DNA of 64,000 nt from Pirellulaceae bacterium (GCA_029243025.1 JAQWSU010000018.1:213558-277557), one strand, 5' to 3'. Counted from the stretch's first letter, positions 25,798 to 35,931 are shown. A program made the numbers and translations. Notes: generated by a model not told the origin, from the letters alone.

Positions 25798-27051
25798 TTA
25801 TTTCTTAGTGTCGGTTTGCGGAACAAGCTTTGCGAGTTTTTGACGAACGCCAGGTACGATTCGACTCGCATTTTCATAGTAGACACGACGCAAGACTTCA
25901 TCTGGCAAACCAATTCCGTAGATCCGCCAAAACCCTTGGGGCGGAAAATCCTTTTCGGAATAAGGGAAGTACTCGTCAAACGTCTCGAGAAAACGCCAGT
26001 AGAGGCGCAAACGAGTCTCCGGCCAGGGCCCGTCAGTCCCAAACAGAATGCGATCGGAATGTTTCAAGAAGAACTTACGCGCCGTGTAAGGTTGTCGGCC
26101 CAATTCTCCGATACGTGAGGCCAATTCGACGTAAAGGTTGGGATATTGATCCAGCCACTCACTTACCGTCTGCAAATCTTCCGGATTATTGGCCAGATGG
26201 GCTCCGATAAAGATCGTTTGCGGCTGTCGATCGATCACTCGATTACGAGCGGCAAGTAGCTCTTCTCGACTGGGAAAGGCATCACCATAAAAACTCCAAT
26301 CTGGATGTCGGCTCAATTCCTCCCAACGTTCATTGGTCTCGTCAATTGGACGAAAGAACGCGGCTGGATCGGCCGTATGAATGATCACCGGTAACCCGAG
26401 TCGCCCGCAAGCCTCCCAAATCGGATTCCAACGCGGATCGTCAATCCGCATCAGCGAACCGTCTGCGTTTCGATAATTCAGCCCAAAGCGTTTAAAGATT
26501 TTGAGTCCACTCGCCCCCTGCTGGGCCGCCGCTTCCAAACTCATGACGGTTCGCCGCACAAAATCGGGCCGCTGGCAATCCCAGCTGCTCGGATCATCTT
26601 CCTTACCATCCCCCCGCCAATCGATATTCGCGAAGACGACAAACCGATCCTGATACTTCTCATTCAGCGCTTGTTGATGTTCGAGCAGCATCTCGGGCAA
26701 ACGTCCATCGAGGCTTGCGCAAATGGCAATCCCATTTCGATCCATCACGCGGACAAAATCATCCAAACGCTGCAGGGACCCTTTGAATCGGTGATGAAAG
26801 TGCGTATGCACATCAACGACGGGATATCGAGCCCGATTGACACCAGCCTGCCGCAGGCGCAGCATCGGTTGCGGGCGGAATTTATCGAGTGGCAGCGCTG
26901 CCGAGGACGAGGTTGGTTGATCCCCTCTCGTTCCCTCCGAGACCGCCTGCAAAGGCAACCAAGACTGAAACAGCAGGATGCCCGCCAATCCGGCTACCAA
27001 TAACGTCACAATGCGTATGAACCAACGCAGGGGTCGGGGATCGCCGATCAA
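25798..27051 (-). CDS. Membrane-anchored amidohydrolase (PF04909-like metal-dependent hydrolase)
   Basis: The 417-residue protein has an N-terminal hydrophobic helix (IRIVTLLVAGLAGILLF) and then an amidohydrolase-2-type TIM barrel: HTH at 82-84 in VVDVHTHFHHRF, a His in LPVIIHTADPAAFF, His in IFIGAHLANNPEDL, and Asp in ILFGTDGPWPETR. This is the metal-ligand order of the family, whose members hydrolyse or decarboxylate small cyclic or aromatic substrates. Attachment outside the cytoplasm is odd for the family and suggests an external substrate. The start is a TTG at 27051, chosen because GGAGC lies seven bases upstream. Divergent from the receptor kinase gene with 140 bases between. Confidence 0.84.
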   Translation of the reverse strand: MIGDPRPLRWFIRIVTLLVAGLAGILLFQSWLPLQAVSEGTRGDQPTSSSAALPLDKFRPQPMLRLRQAGVNRARYPVVDVHTHFHHRFKGSLQRLDDFVRVMDRNGIAICASLDGRLPEMLLEHQQALNEKYQDRFVVFANIDWRGDGKEDDPSSWDCQRPDFVRRTVMSLEAAAQQGASGLKIFKRFGLNYRNADGSLMRIDDPRWNPIWEACGRLGLPVIIHTADPAAFFRPIDETNERWEELSRHPDWSFYGDAFPSREELLAARNRVIDRQPQTIFIGAHLANNPEDLQTVSEWLDQYPNLYVELASRIGELGRQPYTARKFFLKHSDRILFGTDGPWPETRLRLYWRFLETFDEYFPYSEKDFPPQGFWRIYGIGLPDEVLRRVYYENASRIVPGVRQKLAKLVPQTDTKK

Positions 27052-27058
27052 CTTGAAC

Positions 27059-27063
27059 GCTCC
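27059..27063 (-). promoter_or_regulatory. Shine-Dalgarno site selecting the TTG start of the amidohydrolase
   Basis: GGAGC on the minus strand seven bases before the TTG at 27051; no ATG is available near the membrane helix in this frame. Confidence 0.55.
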
Positions 27064-27191
27064 GAACGAAAGTAGAATGCATTGCGTAACAACCTTTGCT
27101 ACATTTATCGTAACAGGAGGCGCGAGGCGATGCCGAACATTTCCGCAATCTGTCCATCTCAGGCATTTCCCTCAGGCAATATCATCAGTGT

Positions 27192-29378
27192 ATGACGGCC
27201 GATCGAACTGAACAGCAATCATCGGAAGAACAACAACGATCGCGTGAGTTAAGCCACGAACGAGCGGCTCCGCCATTACAGATTCCCGGCTATCAAATTC
27301 GACAATTCTTGGGATCGGGCGCTTACGGCGAAGTTTGGGTCGCCATCGATGAAAATACTGGGCGGCGCGTCGCGATCAAGTTCTACACCCATCGCGGCGG
27401 ATTAGATTGGTCACTCCTGTCGAGCGAAGTCGAAAAATTAGTGTTTCTCGCCGCAGACCGATACGTGGTCCAATTGCTGGATGTCGGCTGGGATGCCACC
27501 CCACCCTACTACGTGATGGAGTACGTGGAAAATGGCTCGCTCGAAGACTACCTGGGTGAATATGGAGCATTACCCACGGGAGAAGCTGTTGAAATCTTTC
27601 GAGACGTCGTCAGAGGTCTCTTGCATTCACATGGAAAAGGCGTGTTGCACTGCGATCTTAAACCCGCCAACATTTTGCTGGACCAAGACAATAAACCGCG
27701 GTTAGCTGATTTCGGCCAATCTCGCCTCTCCCACGAACAGACACCTGCACTCGGCACCCTGTTCTATATGGCGCCGGAACAGGCTGACTTGGAAGCCGTG
27801 CCTGATGCCCGCTGGGATGTCTACGCACTGGGCGCGTTGCTTTATTGCATGCTGACAGGAGAAGCACCCTATCGAAGTAAAGATGCCATTTCCGAAATCG
27901 ATTCCGTTCGTAGTCTGGACGACCGCTTGCATCGCTATCGAGAATTCCTCAAGGCGCACCCAGCAGCCAACGAACACCGCGCGCTCAAAGGCGTCGACGG
28001 CCAACTGGCTAACATTGTGGATCGCTGCCTGGCGATCGATCCCGATGAGCGGTATCCCAATATACAAAGTGTCAGCGACGCTCTTACCAATCGAGATTTG
28101 TCGCGTGATCGGAAACCGTTATTAATCCTTGGCCTGTTGGGGCCATTGCTGATCCTGATGGTCACAGCAATCTTTGGTTGGTGGGGCTACGAAAGAGCGT
28201 TGTCCAGTTCGCAAACCCTCCTGTTGAAACGAGGCAAAGAGAGCAACAAGTTTGCGGCCGACTTTGTCTCGGAAGCAGTCGCGAGACGAATTGAAGGATA
28301 CTTCCGCGACGTCGAAAATGTTGCCACCAACCCAAACTTCATCAAAACACTCAGCGAACTCACCGAGAACGGCGAGATCTTCGCAATCACGGAGCAACTG
28401 CGTGGCACGGAAAGCCCGCCGGAACTCCGCAGCAAACTTGAACAACACCCGCAGCGTCAGGCATTGCAAAGCACCCTGCAAGATTTGCAAGACAAATCCA
28501 AACAAAAAGACATCGCCAGCTGGTTCGTCACGAACCAACTAGGCATTCACCTCGCAGCGGCCTTCGATTCTCCCACCGCAAAATCATCGATCGGTCGCGA
28601 CTATTCATATCGAACCTATTTCCATGGCGGACCCACGGATCACCCTGCTCACCCTACCCCGATCCGCCAAACACATCTCTCTGCCGTGTTCCAAAGTACG
28701 ATCACTGGCATTTGGAAAGTTGCCGTTTCCACCCCGGTGACAAGCAATGACGGCCAACTCTTGGGCATTGTCGCTTTGACAGTCGAACTCGGACGAATCG
28801 GTGAACAGCTTGACGAAACGAACGAACGCCAGTTCACTACACTTGTCGACGGGCGTGAAGGCAACAGCAAGGGTGTCATCCTCCAACATCCTCTCTTTAC
28901 TGAGATCTTGGCTCGCAACGAGACATTGGACACCGAATTCAGCACCAACGAGGCCTATCGGATTCCATTAGATGCACTTGATGATTCCAACATTTATCGC
29001 GACGTTTTGGGCCAACATCGCGAAGGAGCTAATTTCGACCAAGATTGGATCGTCGCCAAGCGTGAAGTGCAACTCGACCCAAATGCACTCAATACGACGG
29101 GCTCCCCAATCGACACCGACACAGGCCTTGTCGTTATCGTGCAAGAAAACTACCAAAATGCGACACAACCGATCAATCAATTAGGACATTCACTTCTCGT
29201 CAGCGGCCTGCTTGCCTTAGGCGTTGTGGTGCTAGTCGTTTTCATAATCTGGTTTCTGGTGGCTCGCGCTCTCCGCGACCCCAATGAGAACGTCCGAAGA
29301 AATGGACTTTTTCGCTCGAGCACTTCAACAATCCACAGTATGGACACGATTGAATTACCCAGTCGCATGAAACGCTGA
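27192..29378 (+). CDS. Receptor-type Ser/Thr protein kinase with extracytoplasmic Cache sensor
   Basis: A 728-residue Hanks-type kinase. Cytosolic kinase domain (about 34-300): Gly-rich loop FLGSGAYGEVWVA, Lys63 in VAIK, catalytic loop HCDLKPANILLD (153-164), DFG at 173-175, and GTLFYMAPEQ. The Arg of the usual HRD is Cys, so this is a non-RD kinase. A helix at about 309-331 leads to a ~335-residue outside domain with the dCache signature SIGRDYSYRTYFHG and TGIWKVAVSTPV, the part of Cache domains that binds small ligands. A second helix (LLVSGLLALGVVVLVVFII) returns to a short Ser/Thr-rich tail that could be autophosphorylated. Ligand and targets are unknown; neighbours give no partner. Confidence 0.94.
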   Translation: MTADRTEQQSSEEQQRSRELSHERAAPPLQIPGYQIRQFLGSGAYGEVWVAIDENTGRRVAIKFYTHRGGLDWSLLSSEVEKLVFLAADRYVVQLLDVGWDATPPYYVMEYVENGSLEDYLGEYGALPTGEAVEIFRDVVRGLLHSHGKGVLHCDLKPANILLDQDNKPRLADFGQSRLSHEQTPALGTLFYMAPEQADLEAVPDARWDVYALGALLYCMLTGEAPYRSKDAISEIDSVRSLDDRLHRYREFLKAHPAANEHRALKGVDGQLANIVDRCLAIDPDERYPNIQSVSDALTNRDLSRDRKPLLILGLLGPLLILMVTAIFGWWGYERALSSSQTLLLKRGKESNKFAADFVSEAVARRIEGYFRDVENVATNPNFIKTLSELTENGEIFAITEQLRGTESPPELRSKLEQHPQRQALQSTLQDLQDKSKQKDIASWFVTNQLGIHLAAAFDSPTAKSSIGRDYSYRTYFHGGPTDHPAHPTPIRQTHLSAVFQSTITGIWKVAVSTPVTSNDGQLLGIVALTVELGRIGEQLDETNERQFTTLVDGREGNSKGVILQHPLFTEILARNETLDTEFSTNEAYRIPLDALDDSNIYRDVLGQHREGANFDQDWIVAKREVQLDPNALNTTGSPIDTDTGLVVIVQENYQNATQPINQLGHSLLVSGLLALGVVVLVVFIIWFLVARALRDPNENVRRNGLFRSSTSTIHSMDTIELPSRMKR

Positions 29379-29443
29379 TCCGCGCGATTCCGTAACTGGG
29401 TTTCAACAGCGTCAATTCAGCACGACAGCTGCTGATCGAATGA

Positions 29444-30589
29444 CTACTTTTCGGCCGGCAACAGATCCGCTTCGTCTAGCCAACAGTGCATGATGGTCTT
29501 GCGTGAATTCGTTGTATAGATCACGTGAATCTTTCCATCGCTGGCCTGAATCCCGCAGGGATAGGCAAAGGTTTGGTCTCCATCAGCAAGCACCTTCCGG
29601 ATCGAATAGCTTTTGTCACCATCGGTTGAAATCTCCATCACCAGCGGAGTTCGACGGCTAAAGCTATCGTTATAAAGCAAAGCCAGATGCCCATTATTCA
29701 AACTAAAAAAATCAACGGCCGCATTCGGATTCGGCCATTTTGTCGCTGTTCCCGGCGACCAGGTACGGCCTCCATCTCGCGACTCAGAACGCACAACATA
29801 GCCACGTGTTTCCGGCAAATAGTCACCCCCGCGACGGTTATAGCAGACGTAGTAGTCATCAGAAACTTTAGCGACGGCCGGCTGAATACAGCCAGTTTTA
29901 AAACCGATTCGATTCGTTTCGGACCACTCCTTGGTTGCCTGATCATAGCGTAAAAAGAGTGACGTGCTTCCTGCGCCGACGACTTCCGTATCTTCACCCT
30001 GCTCATGATACACGGGCAGGAGGTAGTCCCCATCGTCCAAGACGATCGGATGACTCCGAACCATCATGCCTTGCTCGATCGCAATCAAGAACGGATCTGA
30101 CCAAGTCACCGCGTCGTCGGTCGAGATCTTGGCTTTGATCCTGGAAGTCGACCAGGTATCGCCGTAGCGAGTCAGATAGAACAGCCAGACGACACCATCA
30201 GGTGCTTGCCAGACAACGGCATTTCCCTCGGACCGGTTCGGCGTATCCGCAATAATCTTTGGTGTCGACCAAGCAGATTCACCTTGGGGTTTCCGGGCCC
30301 CGTAGATCGCCGTATCGTCCTGATACTCTCCACTCCCGCCATAAAACACGAGAAAAAGATCCCCGTTTTGAAGTTCGTCAAAGCTCGCCGGATGCTTGTA
30401 GGGCCCACCGGGATCCTCCGGACCGAACACCTTTTCAGTCGGGAGAAGCTCGATCTCACCGGACTGCTCCTCCGTCGCGCCCGCCGGTCGCAAGCCCAAC
30501 AGCAACAAGAAAAAAAAGCCGGCGATCATCCGCCCATTTACTTGCGGCAATAGAACGATCGTGAAAGATTTGTTGAGATATTGATTCAT
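29444..30589 (-). CDS. Secreted sialidase-like (BNR/Asp-box) protein
   Basis: The 381-residue protein has an N-terminal signal (MIAGFFFLLLLGLRPAGA after a short lead) and a sialidase-type six-bladed propeller (PF13088-like). Asp-box-like repeats are visible: STDDAVTWSDP, SRDGGRTWSPG and a degenerate STDGDKSYSI. Other landmarks are HPASFDELQNGDLFLVF, RSHPIVLDDGDYLLPVYHE and AYPCGIQASDGKIHVIYTT. Such planctomycete proteins are usually exported glycan-active or glycan-binding proteins; true sialidase activity requires an Arg triad I cannot place with confidence. The ATG at 30589 gives a long signal region; a second ATG at 30529 is a realistic alternative. It lies 31 bases after the metalloprotease gene on the same strand. 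Confidence 0.84.
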   Translation of the reverse strand: MNQYLNKSFTIVLLPQVNGRMIAGFFFLLLLGLRPAGATEEQSGEIELLPTEKVFGPEDPGGPYKHPASFDELQNGDLFLVFYGGSGEYQDDTAIYGARKPQGESAWSTPKIIADTPNRSEGNAVVWQAPDGVVWLFYLTRYGDTWSTSRIKAKISTDDAVTWSDPFLIAIEQGMMVRSHPIVLDDGDYLLPVYHEQGEDTEVVGAGSTSLFLRYDQATKEWSETNRIGFKTGCIQPAVAKVSDDYYVCYNRRGGDYLPETRGYVVRSESRDGGRTWSPGTATKWPNPNAAVDFFSLNNGHLALLYNDSFSRRTPLVMEISTDGDKSYSIRKVLADGDQTFAYPCGIQASDGKIHVIYTTNSRKTIMHCWLDEADLLPAEK

Positions 30590-30620
30590 GATAATTTCCG
30601 ATTGAGCCCCATAAGTCGCT

Positions 30621-33185
30621 TCAGGAATCCGTACGAAGCGCCCGATCGATTAAGAATTGCATGTGATCCAGATGTGCTTGGGCCTCGGCACCCTCCGCCG
30701 AGACCACTGTGACGAATTGTCGAATTCTTCGCAACTGAGAGAGTGCGGCTGACTGCGGTATCGCATTCCCATCACCGGTGGTGTCCAATAGCTTCACCAA
30801 CCGACGTACGTATTCGATCTGTAGATTCTGTCGAAGCGTATCGTAACCCGACTCGTCAACTGCCATGATTGCATTGGTCAGATCTGACATAAGTTCGAAT
30901 ACAGAATACTCATTTCCATACAGTCGACTGTCCGTAATTCTCGTCAGCACACGAGCATGCATCAGGTGATTGAGAACCGATTTCTGAGCGTTCAAAACAC
31001 GATCATGCAACAGAGGTTCTTCTCGATCATCAAAGAAATCAAATCCCCGCCGTTGCTGCTGTAGATAACCCAATACATCGCTGGGCAGGACAAAGGCTGA
31101 AGGACCAAACAGATGCTCACCAAGTAGTTTCATAGCTCTCTTTTGATCATCCTTCGAGACGGGACGCAGGGGCTGTTTGGCACCCGGTTGCCCATGAAAA
31201 CCACGATCCACATAGAGTCCACCCACATACCGAGAAGCCACTTCAGCAGCGCGCCGATGCTCCTTCAGCAACAAGAAGAAAGAGTCTCGCAAAGCCTGAT
31301 AGGAGTCACCATCACGAGGAATTTCACTTTTAATCTTTCCCATCGTCTCTTTGGACAAGGCGATCCGTCCTTCGGCGTAGGCGATTGCGTCGCTGGAAAG
31401 ATCATAAATCATCACACGCGGGTCAACCGCTTTGCCAGCAGAACGCATGTCATCCGCATCATTGCCAAAGGCTAATTCAGGTTCGGTCGAACGTGCCAGC
31501 AACTGGGTCAGGCGTTTTTCCTCTGCATCAGCAGACGGAGCGCTCGATCGATAACCATACTCAATCGCCCAAAGGTCATACGGCCCCGGCTTGGTCGTGT
31601 AAAACAGTCCCTGCTTTCCTCCGGGCGGCGCGACGTTAATCGCGGGATAATCCATCACAGATCCGGTAATTCCTGCTTGCTCACCCAACTCACGACTTTG
31701 CAGTTCGGCCGGCGTTAACAGCTGACTCGACTTCATATTGTGCATTAGGCCAAGCGTGTGCCCGACCTCATGCAACAACAAATAATGCAACGACTGATTT
31801 AATAGGTCCTCAACCTCCATGCGAGAATATCCCGCTGAGCGGAGTGCATGAATGCCAAACACGTTCGAATGTTGAAGTCCAACACCTAAACTACAGAACG
31901 GTTGATCTCGCCGCGATTTTGGCGGCGTCGGTGCCAGCACATTTTGAAAGTTAATACGATTTGTCAGGAAGGAAAACTCCAGCATGATGTCGGCTCCCAG
32001 AATCTGCCCCGTCCGCGGATTCGTAAAGCTCGGCCCATAACCTCCGAATGGAGGGTTCGGCGAGGAGGTCCAACGCAAAACGTTGTATCGAATATCTCCC
32101 GCATCCCACTCGGCGTCATCAGGCTGCGTGCGGATCTGAATCGCGTTTCGAAAACCGGCGTGGGAAAACGGCTCATTCCACGCCAGTACTGCTTTCGCAA
32201 TTACACCTCTCACCTCCAGAGGTGTTGTATTCTCAATCCACCAGACGATGGGTTCGACGGGCTCGGAAAGCTCTGCCCCTGGATCACTCTTTTTCAAATG
32301 CCAACGCCGGATCACGTCTCGATAAGGTGTTGCATCGGTCGACGTCATATCGGTGACTCGCTGAGTGAAGTACCCGACACGAGGATCGTCTCGCCTAGGA
32401 CGATAATCATTCTTTGGCAATTCGATTAAAGTATGCTGCACGACAATACTTACATTTCGCGCGTCGGTTACATCATCACCACCGCGTACTACTGGCGAGG
32501 CATTGTCGTAAACATATCGCACTGTCACCGCCGTATTTTTGGGGTAGCTCTTTAACTTCGTAAAGTTGGTTTTATCAACATTCAAAGCCCCCAGGGTGAA
32601 TTTCGCTTTCTCGTCCTTTTCGTCTGGAGATGACGACGGCTTGATCTGTTCAAGACTCTCATTCAAGAACAGGTCGTCGGCCTTAATGAGAAATATCTGC
32701 TTCGCCTTATCCTCGGCAACAATTTCCGCACTCACCAGAACAGCCGGACTAATGTTGGCCATCGCCGCCCGTTTCAGTGGACTCTTCGCATCAAAATAAT
32801 AAGCCGTGTTCTGGGCTGTAAACTCCAACTGGCGAAACTGTTTCCGAATCGAAATCACTTCGTTCGCGCGAAAATTCCCACGAAAGTGTCCCACCGAAAC
32901 GAGACCGTCGACCGTGTGACTGAAGTAAATGAACTCCTTGTTGAGCTGCGGCTTTTTGACAGCAAAATAAGCCTGCCCCGACTCTCGCTCTTGATAAAGC
33001 GTAAAAAGACCTTCAAACTTCTGACTATCCTTCACGATTTGCTCGAAAGACTTTTCAGAGCTCGCTGGATTCGAATTCGAGTCGGTTGCGGATTTCGTTG
33101 TCGACGCTGTGGGTACTGCCTCATCAGCAAAGACGTTGATATTGCCGATCGTCGTGAGCAGCCCGATGTAAAAAATGAATTTCAT
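30621..33185 (-). CDS. Secreted zinc metalloprotease (DUF5117/DUF4953 family)
   Basis: An exported metzincin-like protease of 854 residues with a short signal peptide (MKFIFYIGLLTTIGNINVFA). The first half (SEKSFEQIVKDSQKFEGLFT, then LYQERESGQAYFAV) is the DUF5117 region; the zinc-binding consensus HEVGHTLGLMHN lies near residue 472, fitting HExxHxxGxxH, with a possible Met-turn at ITGSVMDYPAINVAP about 40 residues on. The C-terminal ~300 residues are helical (DUF4953-like). Substrate is unknown; bacterial relatives are surface or periplasmic. The next gene on the same strand, sialidase-like, starts 31 bases later, so the pair may act together on exported glycoproteins, by context only. Confidence 0.9.
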   Translation of the reverse strand: MKFIFYIGLLTTIGNINVFADEAVPTASTTKSATDSNSNPASSEKSFEQIVKDSQKFEGLFTLYQERESGQAYFAVKKPQLNKEFIYFSHTVDGLVSVGHFRGNFRANEVISIRKQFRQLEFTAQNTAYYFDAKSPLKRAAMANISPAVLVSAEIVAEDKAKQIFLIKADDLFLNESLEQIKPSSSPDEKDEKAKFTLGALNVDKTNFTKLKSYPKNTAVTVRYVYDNASPVVRGGDDVTDARNVSIVVQHTLIELPKNDYRPRRDDPRVGYFTQRVTDMTSTDATPYRDVIRRWHLKKSDPGAELSEPVEPIVWWIENTTPLEVRGVIAKAVLAWNEPFSHAGFRNAIQIRTQPDDAEWDAGDIRYNVLRWTSSPNPPFGGYGPSFTNPRTGQILGADIMLEFSFLTNRINFQNVLAPTPPKSRRDQPFCSLGVGLQHSNVFGIHALRSAGYSRMEVEDLLNQSLHYLLLHEVGHTLGLMHNMKSSQLLTPAELQSRELGEQAGITGSVMDYPAINVAPPGGKQGLFYTTKPGPYDLWAIEYGYRSSAPSADAEEKRLTQLLARSTEPELAFGNDADDMRSAGKAVDPRVMIYDLSSDAIAYAEGRIALSKETMGKIKSEIPRDGDSYQALRDSFFLLLKEHRRAAEVASRYVGGLYVDRGFHGQPGAKQPLRPVSKDDQKRAMKLLGEHLFGPSAFVLPSDVLGYLQQQRRGFDFFDDREEPLLHDRVLNAQKSVLNHLMHARVLTRITDSRLYGNEYSVFELMSDLTNAIMAVDESGYDTLRQNLQIEYVRRLVKLLDTTGDGNAIPQSAALSQLRRIRQFVTVVSAEGAEAQAHLDHMQFLIDRALRTDS

Positions 33186-33841
33186 GAGTGATTACCTGAT
33201 ACACATTCTCTGAAGATGTTTGTCATCAGCTGCAATGCCATGCGTAGGGAGCTGCCGCTCCCGACCCATTATAAGCGAACCAAGATGCCCCCCCATAAAG
33301 TAGGTCATTCTGGAAAAAAGCCGAAAACCACGTAACGACTTGTCGGAAACAATGACACCAGCGAGACGAGCAGTACGAGACGGCCGGCATGGGCACAGCC
33401 AAGAATTCTGGCCAAACAGGTAAAAAATGCCCCAACCTCGTCAATAACAAACCCGGCAGGTACGGTTTCCCTACAACGATCGCAGCCGAGGAGGGCTCCG
33501 ATTGTCCGACTTCAGGATGTCTAAAATCCTCTCGAAAAGCACACAACTTCTATTCGACTCCACCGTTTCTATTCGACTCCACCGTTCAGCTTCGCTTGCC
33601 GACAGCCCAAACGACCGTTGGCCGCAATCCACCATCCGCTCCCCTGTTTGCCACATTACCGGGCCTTGAATGGCTTGGCGGTTAAGCTTGATCCCCCAAG
33701 ACCACTTCGGCCCAACCCCGTACTTTACGTAAGCCGGCCCGTCGGTTCCGTTCAAAACTCAGATGCGGCCTGTTCGCACCAGAAATCACGCCAGCAGGTA
33801 ATAGGTTTGACGGCACAGTTGATTGCGGCCACAATCTGTCG
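33186..33841. other. Divergent intergenic region with small repeats
   Basis: About 650 bases between the metalloprotease (minus) and the ClC gene (plus). It contains a compact hairpin GGGAGC-TGCC-GCTCCC at 33247-33262, without a T-tract on either side, and a 19-base perfect tandem duplication at 33548-33585. Open frames of around 100 codons here have no domain or ribosome site. No RNA gene recognised. Confidence 0.45.
33548..33585. repeat. Perfect 19-base tandem duplication
   Basis: The unit ttctattcgactccaccgt occurs twice head to tail without mismatch in the region upstream of the ClC gene. It is too short to be a mobile element; a slippage duplication is the simplest explanation. Confidence 0.85.
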
Positions 33842-35668
33842 ATGCTTCGGATCGGCTTTTGCGGTGATCCGCTCGCCTGGTCAACTTTACGAGTTCCCTT
33901 AGCTTCAACCTCGGATTCTACGTTGGGTCAAACAACGGACCAAATAAAACTGCCCATCATGTGCGGTTATGCATTAGCGGTCGGTGTGATCGCGGGTGTG
34001 GGCGCGTGGGCCTTTCGCATGCTCATCGGTTTTTTCCACAACTTGCTTTTTCTGGGCGAGTTGAACTTTCATTATGACGCGAATCTGCATACGCCCCCCA
34101 ATCCGTGGGGCGCGGCCGTCATTTTCGTCCCGGTTATCGGCGCCCTGCTCGTGGCTTGGATGGTCAAGAACTTCGCCCCGGAAGCCAAAGGGCATGGTGT
34201 TCCGGAGGTCATGGACGCCGTTTATTACAACCAAGGTAATATTCGCCCGGTAGTCGCCGTCGTTAAATCGGTCGCATCGGCATTGTGCATCGGCAGTGGC
34301 GGTTCGGTCGGTCGGGAGGGCCCGATCATCCAGATTGGATCGGCCTTCGGATCAACATTGGGACAAATCACAAAGCTTCCTGTCAACCAACGTGTCACGT
34401 TGGTTGCGGCCGGCGCTGGTGCTGGGATCGCAGCCACTTTTAATGCGCCGCTTGGCGGCTTGGTCTTTGCGATTGAATTATTACTGGTATCAATCAATGT
34501 CCGCACGCTGCTCCCTGTTGGTCTTGCTACCGTGACGTCCAGCTACATTGGCCGAGTTCTGTTGGGCGCTGAGCCAGCCTTTGACTTTCCCGCAATCCAA
34601 ATACAAAATTTCGAACTCGCCACACCGGGATTTCTGGCGTTATTCATTCCGTTTGGGGCACTGATGGGTTTAGTCGCATACGTGTTTGTGCGTGGAATCT
34701 ATTGGGCGGAAGATCTTTTTGATGCGATGCCAGGAAACGCATACACCCGACACCTTTCCGGGATGTTTGTCGTAGGAATTATGATTTACTGCGTCTCCCT
34801 CTGGTCCCCGACGCACTACTACTACATTCAGGGAGTCGGCTATGCAACCATCATGGACTTGCTTCATGGTGACGCATCGCTTTTTAAATTAGAGGGAATT
34901 GAACTCACGCTCTTTTTATTACTCCTATTCGTCTTGAAATTGGCCGCCACGTTCTTGACGCTCGGCTCGGGTGGCTCCGGCGGTGTTTTCTCACCCTCCC
35001 TCTTTTTGGGCGCTATCACGGGCAGTCTGTTTTGGCAATTTGCCGAAGCCGTTTCTCCGGCATGGCTGGCCAACGAGTTACAGGGACATCAAGTGGCTTT
35101 CGTGATCTCGGGAATGGCCGCCGGTGTTGGTGCATCGACGGGCGCGATTCTGACCGGTGCCATCATGCTCATTGAAATGACGGCTGACGCTGGCGTTACG
35201 CTACCTATCATCTTGACTTGTGTGATTGCGAACGTGGTAAGAAAAACTCTTTCACCAGGAAGTGTATACACGCTCAAACTGCTTCGGCGCGGCCACATCG
35301 TCCCCGAAGGTCTCCAGGCAGCGATTACGGATGCTCAAAGTGCGGAACACATCATGACTCGAGATTTCCGAAGTCTGACGAGCAAGGATCAATGGACGCG
35401 TTCAGACAAAATTACGGTGATTGAGCTTGGCAGTGGCAATGTTCACGTCGCACCCGCCAACGTCACCACCCCGCCGAGCCCTCTGGACAACAATTGCAGT
35501 GTTGTTAGTCAAGACACACCAATCATTGATACATTGCGTCTCATGAAGACAGAAGATGCTCCGTTTGTAATCATTCGAGAAACTTCAGACCAAAGCTCTC
35601 CGATTGTGGGCATCATTACTGACCACGAGATTGCGGAATCGATGAAACGCGTCGCAAATTTAATGTAA
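33842..35668 (+). CDS. ClC-family chloride channel/transporter
   Basis: A 608-residue inner-membrane ClC protein with all helix landmarks. The first selectivity motif is GHGVPEV (His118 where E. coli ClC has the Ser of GSGIP), the second GREGPIIQIG keeps the gating Glu159, the third is GSGGSGGVFSPSLFLGA, and the Tyr of SPGSVYTLKLL is in place. In FNAPLGGLVFAIELLL the residue matching E. coli proton glutamate E203 is Leu213, as in many channels. The last ~110 residues form a degenerate CBS-like tail with a DTPIIDTLRLMKTEDAPFVI unit. The first ATG at 33842 lacks a ribosome site; the true start could be slightly different. Confidence 0.92.
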   Translation: MLRIGFCGDPLAWSTLRVPLASTSDSTLGQTTDQIKLPIMCGYALAVGVIAGVGAWAFRMLIGFFHNLLFLGELNFHYDANLHTPPNPWGAAVIFVPVIGALLVAWMVKNFAPEAKGHGVPEVMDAVYYNQGNIRPVVAVVKSVASALCIGSGGSVGREGPIIQIGSAFGSTLGQITKLPVNQRVTLVAAGAGAGIAATFNAPLGGLVFAIELLLVSINVRTLLPVGLATVTSSYIGRVLLGAEPAFDFPAIQIQNFELATPGFLALFIPFGALMGLVAYVFVRGIYWAEDLFDAMPGNAYTRHLSGMFVVGIMIYCVSLWSPTHYYYIQGVGYATIMDLLHGDASLFKLEGIELTLFLLLLFVLKLAATFLTLGSGGSGGVFSPSLFLGAITGSLFWQFAEAVSPAWLANELQGHQVAFVISGMAAGVGASTGAILTGAIMLIEMTADAGVTLPIILTCVIANVVRKTLSPGSVYTLKLLRRGHIVPEGLQAAITDAQSAEHIMTRDFRSLTSKDQWTRSDKITVIELGSGNVHVAPANVTTPPSPLDNNCSVVSQDTPIIDTLRLMKTEDAPFVIIRETSDQSSPIVGIITDHEIAESMKRVANLM

Positions 35669-35931
35669 GTCTGCCTAAGAAAACGACTCTTGTTTTCGAT
35701 GCTGTTACGAGAATTTAGTCCATTTCCACGGTGCCATGTTGCTTGCCGTGAAGCTCATCGACAATGCCTCAATGATCCGACCGAGGTAACGCGTACGATC
35801 CGTTCAATACTCCACTTTCGTCATTTGATTGTCGCTCACGGTTTGTTGAGTAAGGAACGGTTAGATCAGAGAAAAGTACGCAACCATCATCCCAAGTCGG
35901 ATTCGGCAAACAATGACGTTCTGAGCTCACG

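Noticed and set aside
33247-33262. Hairpin GGGAGC-TGCC-GCTCCC as a terminator
   Set aside because: No T-tract on either strand and it lies between divergent genes, not after a stop.
35679-35697. GAAAAC/GTTTTC hairpin as terminator of the ClC gene
   Set aside because: The stem is only six A/T-rich pairs and no T-run follows.
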